Shown: positions 1 to 7,119 of the stretch, piece after piece
How the letters are laid out: each line of letters opens with the position of its first letter
How positions within the stretch are numbered: position 1 is the stretch's first letter
From: RHLJ01 sp965222205
Lineage (GTDB): Bacteria > Bacteroidota > Rhodothermia > Balneolales > Balneolaceae
Assembly (NCBI GenBank): GCA_965222205.1
Contig: OZ244932.1
Location: forward strand, 1 to 64,000
Length of the DNA: 64,000 nucleotides
Reading direction: 5' to 3'
Notes under the pieces: generated by a model
Databases searched by the model: none
What the model was told of the DNA's origin: nothing
What the model saw: the letters and a program-made list of their open reading frames with translations, nothing else
Position numbers and translations under genes: made by a program

Positions 1-1
1 A

Positions 2-100
2 GATAAAAAAATCGAAAGCTTATTGGTGGTTACTCAGCTTATTAACGTTTTCAGCCATTTCCGGTCGGTTGATGATGCAGTAAAGCATTTCGAAGAATAA
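2..100 (+). CDS. 3' end of a gene cut by the window start
   Basis: An open frame runs in from the left edge and stops at a TAA at 98-100, giving a 32-residue C-terminus ending in FEE. The tail (NVFSHFRSVDDAVKHFEE) looks like the last helix of a STAS/anti-sigma-antagonist type domain, in which a loop is followed by S-V-D-E-A; this is only a resemblance. The stop is followed directly by a strong hairpin, which supports a genuine gene end. Function cannot be assigned from so little sequence. Confidence 0.5.
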   Translation, partial: DKKIESLLVVTQLINVFSHFRSVDDAVKHFEE

Positions 101-103
101 AAA

Positions 104-133
104 AAGCCTCACTTAAATTAATAAGTGAGGCTT
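104..133. terminator. bidirectional terminator hairpin
   Basis: A perfect 12-bp stem (AAGCCTCACTTA at 104-115 against 122-133) with a 6-nt loop, preceded by an A-run and followed by T's. It lies between the converging left-edge gene and ahcY and can serve both strands. Confidence 0.85.
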
Positions 134-151
134 TCATCAAACAAATAATGT

Positions 152-1459
152 TTAATATCGATACTCGTCAGACTTATAAGGTCCGGTAATTGGTACACCA
201 ATATATTCTGCTTGTTCTTCAGAAAGTGTTTCCAGATCTGCACCAATTTTTGAGAGGTGAAGCCGGGCTACTTTCTCATCCAATGATTTTGGAAGTACAT
301 GAACGCCTGGTGCAAATTCTTCAGGGCGATTCCAAAGTGCAATTTGTGCTAATGTTTGATTCGTGAAACTGTTACTCATCACAAAAGAAGGATGACCAGT
401 AGCGTTACCAAGGTTCATCAATCTTCCCTGAGAAAGGAGCACTACCTGCTTACCTGATCTGAGGGTGAAAATATCTACCTGTGGTTTGATGTTTTCCTCT
501 TCTGAATTTGCTTTCAACCAGGCTACATCAATCTCATTATCAAAGTGACCAATGTTTCCTACAATCACTTTGTCTTTCATGCTTTCGAAATGCTTTCCGG
601 TCACAATATCTTTATTTCCGGTTGCGGTAACCACGATGTCAGCTCTTGGAGCAGCATCTTTCATACGTTTTACTTCAAAGCCGTCCATTGCAGCCTGAAG
701 TGCACAAATAGGATCGATTTCGGTTACAATCACACGAGCTCCGGCTCCACGAAGTGATGCAGCTGTTCCTTTGCCTACATCACCGTAGCCAGCAACAACA
801 GCTACTTTGCCAGCCATCATAACATCAGTGGCACGACGAATAGCATCTACTGCAGATTCTTTACACCCGTATTTATTGTCAAACTTCGACTTGGTTACAG
901 AATCGTTTACGTTAATTGCTGGCAGAGAAAGTGTCCCTTTTCTCTCGCGTTCGATTAACCTCAGCACACCCGTAGTTGTTTCCTCAGAAATCCCATTTAT
1001 GCCATCAACCAGCTCCGGATACTTATCAAGAACCATATTGGTCAAGTCACCACCATCATCAAGGATCATGTTTAGAGGCTGACCATCAGGAAAAAACAAG
1101 GTCTGTTCGATACACCAGTCAAACTCTTCTTCGCTCATCCCTTTCCAGGCATACACAGGTACCCCTGATTCTGCAATTGCAGCTGCAGCATGATCCTGAG
1201 TAGAATAAATGTTACACGATGACCAGGTTACATCTGCTCCTAAGTCAACCAGTGTTTCAATTAATACCGCAGTTTGGATAGTCATGTGAAGGCATCCGGC
1301 AATGCGAGCGCCTTTAAGTGGCTGCTCTGCTTTATATTCTTCGCGGATTGCCATTAACCCGGGCATTTCAGCTTCGGCTAATTCGATTTCCTGTCGGCCG
1401 TATTTGGCTTGAGTGATATCTTTTACTTTGTATGCTAGTTTTTCTTCTACTTGTGGCAT
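152..1459 (-). CDS. ahcY: adenosylhomocysteinase
   Basis: Hydrolyses S-adenosylhomocysteine to adenosine and homocysteine, clearing the product of methyltransferases in the cytoplasm. The 435-residue length matches the short bacterial/eukaryotic form without the roughly 40-residue insert. Visible landmarks are HMTIQTAVLIETL (58-70), the substrate-domain Lys190 and Asp194 in NDSVTKSKFDN, the NAD-binding loop GYGDVGKG (224-231) and the characteristic C-terminus ending DEYRY. It starts at ATG 1459. The TlpA-like gene lies 8 bp upstream on the same strand, so the two are probably co-transcribed. No key residue appears missing. Confidence 0.97.
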   Translation of the reverse strand: MPQVEEKLAYKVKDITQAKYGRQEIELAEAEMPGLMAIREEYKAEQPLKGARIAGCLHMTIQTAVLIETLVDLGADVTWSSCNIYSTQDHAAAAIAESGVPVYAWKGMSEEEFDWCIEQTLFFPDGQPLNMILDDGGDLTNMVLDKYPELVDGINGISEETTTGVLRLIERERKGTLSLPAINVNDSVTKSKFDNKYGCKESAVDAIRRATDVMMAGKVAVVAGYGDVGKGTAASLRGAGARVIVTEIDPICALQAAMDGFEVKRMKDAAPRADIVVTATGNKDIVTGKHFESMKDKVIVGNIGHFDNEIDVAWLKANSEEENIKPQVDIFTLRSGKQVVLLSQGRLMNLGNATGHPSFVMSNSFTNQTLAQIALWNRPEEFAPGVHVLPKSLDEKVARLHLSKIGADLETLSEEQAEYIGVPITGPYKSDEYRY

Positions 1460-1467
1460 GCTTATGT

Positions 1468-2001
1468 TTAATTTTTATTGTCTTCTATAATTGCTTTGGC
1501 TTTAAGGTAATCTCCCTCAGTTCCTGCTGATCCTAATTCAGCTTTAATCAGAAATCCTTCAGGATCGATGAATACCTTAAAAGGAATACCTAATGAAATC
1601 ACTTCTCCGCCAACATCATTCGCGTCAACAGAAAATTCAAAGTCATAGTCATTATTCGCGATGAATTCTTCCACATCTTCCTGTGTATCCGCTGTAAGTG
1701 TATTTACTGCAAGCACTTCAAAATCATCTCCATACTCTTTCTTTAGGGAATCCATTGCCGGGAATACCATCAGGCAGGGACCACACCAGGTTTCCCAGAA
1801 ATCGATCATAACAACTTTGCCTTTATAATCGGCGAGGTATACTTCTTCTCCTTCCATATTCTGGAAGGATGCCCGTTGTAGCACTGCTTCAATTCGGGCT
1901 TCTTCTTCACTTAATTGCCGCGGGTTTTGAGCTTTTTTGGAACAGGAGCTCATCACAAACAGTGCGATGAAAGTAATTGAGATAAATAGTCTTTTTTTCA
2001 T
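1468..2001 (-). CDS. TlpA-like thioredoxin-fold lipoprotein
   Basis: A 177-residue lipoprotein with a signal peptide ending in a lipobox (MSSC, Cys20). It carries a thioredoxin fold with active site WCGPC (Cys73, Cys76) after a KVVMIDFWETW strand and a later cis-Pro region (GIPFKVFID). This is the TlpA/ResA/AhpC-TSA type of membrane-anchored thiol-disulfide protein acting outside the cytoplasm, typically in cytochrome c maturation or protein thiol reduction; the partner is not evident here. It lies 8 bp upstream of ahcY. The WETWCGPC variant (Glu in place of the more usual Ala) is common in Bacteroidota relatives. Confidence 0.9.
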   Translation of the reverse strand: MKKRLFISITFIALFVMSSCSKKAQNPRQLSEEEARIEAVLQRASFQNMEGEEVYLADYKGKVVMIDFWETWCGPCLMVFPAMDSLKKEYGDDFEVLAVNTLTADTQEDVEEFIANNDYDFEFSVDANDVGGEVISLGIPFKVFIDPEGFLIKAELGSAGTEGDYLKAKAIIEDNKN

Positions 2002-2141
2002 GGAGGTATATCAAATAGTTTTAAAAAAGATAAGAAGAATGGTAGAGAAAAGCGTAATTGGCAATGCTTAACAGGTTGATAGAGAAAAACGGAAATCAGA
2101 ACAATAATTATGAAGTTGGGGCTGACCTTTTTACAGATGAA

Positions 2142-2213
2142 TCTTATCTTTGGGAATGCAAAATTCTTCAGAGGCAGACACTATTTTTGATTTTATAATT
2201 GTCGGGGCAGGGA
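2142..2213 (+). repeat. partial copy of the lhgO 5' end (direct repeat, left)
   Basis: Seventy of 72 bases match 4065-4136, the leader, start codon and first 19 codons of lhgO. The copied frame loses the FAD-motif continuation just after GAG (GTCGGGGCAGGGA then diverges), so it is not a functional gene. Together with the right copy it brackets a 1.85-kb segment with two lipoprotein genes. The sequence left of it (2002-2141) holds no ORF and may be the ancestral lhgO upstream region. Confidence 0.9.
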
Positions 2214-2293
2214 AAAGAGAGTCTGTTCTTTTACCCCCTTTAGAGAGGAAGCCTAGATTTAAAATTGTAATAGGATAAGTATTTTAAGCTCGA

Positions 2294-2662
2294 CTAGAAT
2301 CCTGCTTTATCATAGTTGACAATAATTGTATCAGGTAGAATGTTAAATTCAACTGTTCTATTTAAGGCGGATCCATTTGTATAGTAGCCTGAGGGAAATC
2401 GGATTAATTTCTCTTCTTTTTCAAACTCTAAAATATACATTCCATCGGATTCATTTTGGTCCATACTCAAAAAACCAGAACTTTTTTCATGAGAGTCAAT
2501 AAAACTTATTGTTGATACTTCTAACTCTTCACTAGTGTAAAATTTTATGTTCCTAATTTGTTGAGAAGTTTCATTTGCAATGGTGTACTTAATCCCGTTT
2601 CCCTGAAAACTACAAGAAATTAAAAAAGCTACCAGACCAAAAAGAGAAATAAATTTAACCAT
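2294..2662 (-). CDS. small lipoprotein of unknown function
   Basis: I do not recognise a family. From ATG 2662 it encodes 122 residues with a clear lipoprotein signal (MVKFISLFGLVAFLISC, Cys17). A longer reading from an upstream TTG (2695) would put charged residues before the signal peptide, so ATG 2662 is preferred. The mature part is beta-rich and acidic and ends in DYNKAGF-like residues. It lies 39 bp downstream of the DUF6973-like gene, same strand, and probably forms an operon with it. Both genes are visibly more AT-rich than their neighbours and sit between two copies of the lhgO 5' end, which suggests acquisition. An immunity-type role for the partner is only a guess. Confidence 0.7.
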   Translation of the reverse strand: MVKFISLFGLVAFLISCSFQGNGIKYTIANETSQQIRNIKFYTSEELEVSTISFIDSHEKSSGFLSMDQNESDGMYILEFEKEEKLIRFPSGYYTNGSALNRTVEFNILPDTIIVNYDKAGF

Positions 2663-2701
2663 AATGGTTTTAGTTTTGGGATGATTGTTTATCAAAATTA
2701 A

Positions 2702-3964
2702 CTAGTTACCATTAGTAGGAGTAAGTACAGAATTTGCAGTAGCCCTACAATTAGAACTATCAAGATTAGAAAGGTAACGAAGTTGACCAGTATTTAATGC
2801 ATTCAGAACGTCTTCTATAATTTCGTCCTTTCCAGAATTGCTATTAGCCAAATTCCTTCCTTTTTGATTATTGAAAAGATCCATGTCTTTCTCTTTTTCA
2901 TAATACAAGACGTTATAGCCATTAGGTGTTGGTTTATCTTCGTGGGCAGTGGTTAGTTCTTCAGTCTTTACTGTACCAATTCGAGAAGCACTTAATGCAT
3001 TCCATAGAGTATGTCTGAAAGCGTCTGCCTGCCCATTATAGGTAGTGCAGCTTCCAATTAAATTCAAGTCAGACGATTCATCAATTGCTTGTTTTGCACT
3101 AAGCAAATACCAGTATTGGTCTATTAAACTAAGTTCTTCGAAAAGAGCTAATTCACTTGTTGACATATTATCTTTATAACCTTCTAACTCATCATAAGAA
3201 GCATAACTAGGTGTATATTCTGAATAAGAGTTATTAGTTCCTCCGCCTCCTTGGCCTGGCCAATTACCACCTCCATAATCACCTTCTTCTCCTTCATAAC
3301 ATATTTCGTAATAATCGATGCCATCAAAAAGAGTATCCATATACTGTACGCTACCATCAGAATATAAATAGTACCAATCTGTATATACATAAACAGCAAT
3401 GATTTCGCACTCATTATAATTACGGAATCTAGCGTTAGGTTCGTCTGTTTTGAAGTCACCTCTGATTTTTTTTTCGCTGGCAAGACCTACTACGCTGCCA
3501 TCATTAATTTTTTTCATAAAAACTAATTCGCCATTACTATTAATCAATGAATTTAAACCACTAAAACCATAGTGAAAATTTAGACTAAACTCTTTAGAAA
3601 TCGTACTACTACCATTCTCTAAAAACTTTAAAAGATAAAATTCTGGGTCGCTCAAATAATTTGCCACTATCAAAAAACGAGTTGTTTGAGAAATAGTTTT
3701 CGATTCTTTCTTGGATGTTTTGCTTGCTATTTTTTTGATTGGGAACTGGTAAACTTCTCCAAATTCCTCAGACAAATATATTTTAGGATCATTCCATTCG
3801 ATATTAAATCCAGAAGAAATAGAACCTCCAAATAGTTCAGACGAAAATTCTTTTTTTATATCCTCTATTAAATCCATTTTAGAGGTATGATCATTAGTAA
3901 TTGGTTCATTGCATTGTGCCAGAAAAAAGCTTGAAACAAAGGTGATAATCAGTATTTTTTTCAT
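2702..3964 (-). CDS. DUF6973-like lipoprotein
   Basis: Encodes 420 residues from ATG 3964 (in-frame ATG 3970 and TTG 3982 lie upstream). The signal peptide MKKILIITFVSSFFLAQC ends in a lipobox Cys18. The N-terminal half is unrecognised; a Gly-rich linker (GGGNWPGQGGGG) precedes a C-terminal region with ADAFRHTLWNAL, TTAHE and MDLFNNQKGRNLA, the pattern of the DUF6973 domain found at the C-termini of many secreted bacterial proteins, some of them toxin-like. His and Glu residues in this pattern could form an active or metal site, but activity is not established. Located in the AT-rich cassette bracketed by lhgO repeats, with a small lipoprotein downstream. Confidence 0.75.
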   Translation of the reverse strand: MKKILIITFVSSFFLAQCNEPITNDHTSKMDLIEDIKKEFSSELFGGSISSGFNIEWNDPKIYLSEEFGEVYQFPIKKIASKTSKKESKTISQTTRFLIVANYLSDPEFYLLKFLENGSSTISKEFSLNFHYGFSGLNSLINSNGELVFMKKINDGSVVGLASEKKIRGDFKTDEPNARFRNYNECEIIAVYVYTDWYYLYSDGSVQYMDTLFDGIDYYEICYEGEEGDYGGGNWPGQGGGGTNNSYSEYTPSYASYDELEGYKDNMSTSELALFEELSLIDQYWYLLSAKQAIDESSDLNLIGSCTTYNGQADAFRHTLWNALSASRIGTVKTEELTTAHEDKPTPNGYNVLYYEKEKDMDLFNNQKGRNLANSNSGKDEIIEDVLNALNTGQLRYLSNLDSSNCRATANSVLTPTNGN

Positions 3965-4064
3965 AATCATGGATTTAATCAAATGTTAATTTATTACCTA
4001 AGAGTAAACTTAAACCTTAGTGTTACTTTTTTAATTGAGAAAAAATGTTCTTTTTTGTGAGGAG

Positions 4065-4136
4065 TCTTATCTTTGGGAATGCAAAATTCTTCAGAGGCAG
4101 ACGCTATTTTTGATTTTATTATTGTCGGGGCAGGGA
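4065..4136 (+). repeat. direct repeat, right copy (native lhgO start)
   Basis: This copy contains the functional lhgO start. It differs from 2142-2213 at two positions (A/G and A/T). Spacing between copies is 1,923 bp. No short target-site duplication is evident beyond the 72 bp. Confidence 0.9.
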
Positions 4137-5305
4137 TAGTTGGGCTATCAACGGCGTATAAACTTTCGCAAGCATTTCCAGAGGATAAAATCCTGGTGCT
4201 TGAAAAAGAAGATCGGGTAGCAGCTCATCAGACTGGAAAAAACTCAGGGGTAATCCATTCGGGAATCTATTACAAGCCCGGAAGCTATAAAGCAAGAAAC
4301 TGTATAGATGGAAGGCATCAGCTGGTGGAGTTCTGTAACAAACACAATATCGCCATCGATATTTGTGGTAAAGTGATCGTAGCTACGGAGGAGGAAGAAC
4401 TTCCAAGACTCGAGAAAATTTACCAGCGTGGGGTTGAGAATAAAATTGAAGGCATCGAGAAAATAGGCGTTGAAGAGCTTAAAGAAATTGAACCTCATGT
4501 AAATGGGATAGCCGCTATCAAAGTGCCTTGTGCCGGCATTGTAGATTATGCCGGAATGTGTAAAAAGCTGCAGGAATTACTCGAAGCCCAAAATGGAAAA
4601 GTGCTATTCGGGCAAAAAGTAACAAATATCAGAGAGACGGAAGATGAGATTACGGTTTCTACTGAAGTAAGTAACTTCAAAACCAGACATTTGATTGGCT
4701 GTGGAGGCCTGTACAGCGATAAAGTTGCTAAAAGTGGGGGAGTAAAATCCCCGGTACAAATTGTGCCTTTTAAGGGGGAATATTATGAGCTAAAGCCGGA
4801 TGCAGAGTACTTGGTGAATCATCTTATTTATCCGCTTCCAAATCCTGAGTTTCCATTTTTGGGAGTACATTTTACACGAATGGCTTTGGGAGGAATTGAA
4901 TGTGGACCCAATGCGGTATTCGTTTTCAAAAGAGAAGGCTACAATAAATTCGCATTCGATTTAAAGGAAGGATTTGAGGCGCTTTTTTTCAAAGGATTTC
5001 GAAAGATGGCGTTCAAACACTGGCGAATGGGGCTGGATGAGTACAAACGATCATTCTCCAAGAAAGCATTTGTAAAAGGCCTACAGAAACTAATCCCCGA
5101 AGTTAAAGAAGAACACCTGAAGCATTCGCCTGCCGGGGTGCGAGCAATGGCATTGTTACCAAATGGGGAAATACTTGACGACTTCTATTTCGAAGTATCC
5201 GGCAAGCAGATTCATATTCTAAATGCCCCAAGTCCTGCTGCCACAGCAAGTCTTTCTATTGGTGACGAAATTGTGAGGAAAGTAAAAGCAGAGTTTGGCT
5301 TGTAA
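4079..5305 (+). CDS. lhgO: L-2-hydroxyglutarate oxidase
   Basis: FAD-dependent enzyme oxidising L-2-hydroxyglutarate to 2-oxoglutarate, normally passing electrons to the membrane quinone pool. From ATG 4079 it has 408 residues, typical for LhgO. Residues 14-25 form the dinucleotide-binding strand-loop (FIIVGAGIVGLS); HQTGKNSGVIHSGIYY is the hallmark of the family, and the C-terminal HSPAGVRAMAL and NAPSPAATASLSIG complete the DAO fold. An in-frame TTG at 4073 is an unlikely alternative start. The leader and first codons are duplicated 1.9 kb upstream around a two-gene cassette, so its present promoter may differ from the ancestral one. Confidence 0.93.
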   Translation: MQNSSEADAIFDFIIVGAGIVGLSTAYKLSQAFPEDKILVLEKEDRVAAHQTGKNSGVIHSGIYYKPGSYKARNCIDGRHQLVEFCNKHNIAIDICGKVIVATEEEELPRLEKIYQRGVENKIEGIEKIGVEELKEIEPHVNGIAAIKVPCAGIVDYAGMCKKLQELLEAQNGKVLFGQKVTNIRETEDEITVSTEVSNFKTRHLIGCGGLYSDKVAKSGGVKSPVQIVPFKGEYYELKPDAEYLVNHLIYPLPNPEFPFLGVHFTRMALGGIECGPNAVFVFKREGYNKFAFDLKEGFEALFFKGFRKMAFKHWRMGLDEYKRSFSKKAFVKGLQKLIPEVKEEHLKHSPAGVRAMALLPNGEILDDFYFEVSGKQIHILNAPSPAATASLSIGDEIVRKVKAEFGL

Positions 5306-5352
5306 CTAATTATGCCTGATTTCGTTATGGTTTCACTAAATTCAGGGCATAC

Positions 5353-5919
5353 ATGCATAGTAAATCGGAGAATCAAATTACCGAAAATGAGTTTAGGGAG
5401 CTCTATCTGAATTATTATCCGATAATTTTTAAGGTAGCGGTATATATTTTAAAAGAAGAGGGCGAAGCAGAAGATACCGTTCAGGAAATATTTATTAAGG
5501 TGTGGAAGAACCCATCTTTACTTTCCGGGGTTGAGTATATCAAATCATACCTCATTTCGATGACCAAAAACCTGGCTTTCGATAAACTAAAAGCTCAAAA
5601 AAAGGAAAGTGAGCATATTCTTGAACTGGAGAAAACAAAAGAAGAAACCGAGTCTGTTGAAGAGGAAGAATTTCGAAAAGCTTTGGAAAAGGCAGTTTCT
5701 GAATTGCCGCCGAAATGCAGGCTTATTTTTTCTCTCAGCCGATTTGAAGGTCTTTCTAACGATGAAATAGCTGACTATCTGCAAATCTCGAAACGTACGG
5801 TTGAAACTCAGATTTCTTTAGCCCTGAAAGCTTTCAGAGGCGACTTACGGCCAATCTTTAAATCCTATCTATCAAGTGTAGGAATACCTTTTCTTACACT
5901 TTTTCTTCAGCAGTTATAA
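5353..5919 (+). CDS. ECF sigma factor, FecI type
   Basis: RNA polymerase sigma-70 factor of 188 residues. Region 2 (YLNYYPIIFKVAVYILK, then EAEDTVQEIFIKVWKN) recognises the -10 element; region 4 (LPPKCRLIFSLSRFEGLSNDEIADYL and the HTH with SKRTVETQIS) contacts the -35. A hydrophobic tail (GIPFLTLFLQQL) is often seen in Bacteroidota FecI-type factors. It is followed by a short membrane ORF, a FecR anti-sigma factor and a TonB receptor with an STN domain, so it most likely transcribes the receptor operon when substrate is bound outside. Confidence 0.93.
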   Translation: MHSKSENQITENEFRELYLNYYPIIFKVAVYILKEEGEAEDTVQEIFIKVWKNPSLLSGVEYIKSYLISMTKNLAFDKLKAQKKESEHILELEKTKEETESVEEEEFRKALEKAVSELPPKCRLIFSLSRFEGLSNDEIADYLQISKRTVETQISLALKAFRGDLRPIFKSYLSSVGIPFLTLFLQQL

Positions 5920-5987
5920 AAAAAGAGATTTTTTTACGTGTTCCATGTTGGTTTGCAGTCTATAGTGTAAATCAATTAAAAAAGAGC

Positions 5988-6116
5988 ATGAATATAATAC
6001 AGACCATAGCCTCAGAGATGAGCAAATATCCCGACAAGGTTGAACAATGGGAGTCTTCTTTTTCTAACACTGTATTAGTAGCTGCTTTACTAACACTCTC
6101 ACTTTTATTGCTATGA
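5988..6116 (+). CDS. 42-codon membrane peptide between sigma factor and FecR
   Basis: An ORF of 42 residues begins at ATG 5988 after an AAAAGAG purine run and ends in a TGA that overlaps the fecR ATG (ATGA at 6113-6116), an arrangement typical of translational coupling. The peptide has a charged N-terminus (SEMSKYPDKVEQWE) and a C-terminal hydrophobic stretch (NTVLVAALLTLSLLLL) that could be a single membrane span. I know of no named family. It may instead be a leader cistron that couples fecR translation to the sigma factor message. Confidence 0.5.
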   Translation: MNIIQTIASEMSKYPDKVEQWESSFSNTVLVAALLTLSLLLL

Positions 6117-7102
6117 GTATTGAAAGAGTCATTGATCTCTCCGTTAAACAATTATCCGGGACTGTTACTAATGAAGAGTTAAGTGAACTTGAAGAGCTCA
6201 TCTCAGAAAATGATGAGTTGCTTAAAGTGTATGAAGAAGCCGTATCCACTTGGGAAAAATCGAACAATTTTGTACCAAAAGTATCAGCAGATGCAGAGGC
6301 ATCATGGAATTCCTTTCAGAGAAGGCTAAGAGAAAAACCGCAGACTAAAGTTTTCACACTTTCTCCATTCTACAAAATTGCGGCTGTAATTGTCATCTCT
6401 ATGGGATTAGGGATCTCCTTTTTCAATGTATGGGATACAGAAAGCTATATAACAAAAGAGGGAGAAAAACTTGAGGTAGCCTTGGCCGATCAATCTTTAA
6501 TAACCCTGAACGAAAACAGCTCGCTAACAATAAGCCGGGCGTTTAACAAAGAATTCAGAACGGTCAGGTTTGAAGGGGAAGCATACTTTGATGTCGCAGA
6601 AAATCCGCAAAAACCATTCATAATTGAGACGGGCTCATCACAAATTCGTGTTCTTGGTACTTCTTTTAATGTGGATGCAAGAAAAGAGAAGAAATTAGTA
6701 GAGGTAGATGTTACCAGCGGTCGTGTGTCCTTATCTGAGATTGGTGATTCATCATACCAGGTAATTCTTACGATCGGAATGAAAGGAATATTTAACTCAG
6801 AGAGTAAAGAACTGATCAGCCTGGAATCAGAGAATGAGAATTTTCAGGCCTGGAGAACAGAGCTCCTTGTTTTCGATGACCTGAAAATGGACAAGGTACT
6901 TGGCGATATCGAGGACTATTTTGAAGTAGATATTTCCGCCTCAAATAAAGAAATCCTGAACTGCACTTTCACAAGTACATTTTCCAAACCAACTATCAGA
7001 GAAGTTGTTGAGATACTTTCATTAACGCTGGATTTAGAATACCAACAAGTCGGTGACCAATACACCTTAACAGGAGAAGGGTGTACAGAAGTACAGAAAT
7101 AA
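6113..7102 (+). CDS. FecR-family anti-sigma / transmembrane sensor
   Basis: A 329-residue membrane protein. Residues 1-80 form a cytoplasmic helical part with heptad-like LSELEELI, one membrane span lies at about 88-106 (AAVIVISMGLGISFF), followed by a periplasmic FecR domain (about 115-215, with SRAFNKEFRTVRFEGEAYF and VLGTSFNVDA) and a C-terminal STN-like/DUF4974 domain (about 260-325). It relays the occupancy of the downstream TonB receptor to the ECF sigma factor. Its start overlaps the preceding 42-codon ORF, and the receptor begins 17 bp after its stop. Confidence 0.93.
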   Translation: MSIERVIDLSVKQLSGTVTNEELSELEELISENDELLKVYEEAVSTWEKSNNFVPKVSADAEASWNSFQRRLREKPQTKVFTLSPFYKIAAVIVISMGLGISFFNVWDTESYITKEGEKLEVALADQSLITLNENSSLTISRAFNKEFRTVRFEGEAYFDVAENPQKPFIIETGSSQIRVLGTSFNVDARKEKKLVEVDVTSGRVSLSEIGDSSYQVILTIGMKGIFNSESKELISLESENENFQAWRTELLVFDDLKMDKVLGDIEDYFEVDISASNKEILNCTFTSTFSKPTIREVVEILSLTLDLEYQQVGDQYTLTGEGCTEVQK

Positions 7103-7119
7103 TTAAGAGAAAAAAGAAA

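Noticed and set aside
6064..6267. 67-codon minus-strand frame over the fecR start
   Set aside because: Ser-rich complement of the helical fecR N-terminus; the plus-strand reading is supported by operon layout.
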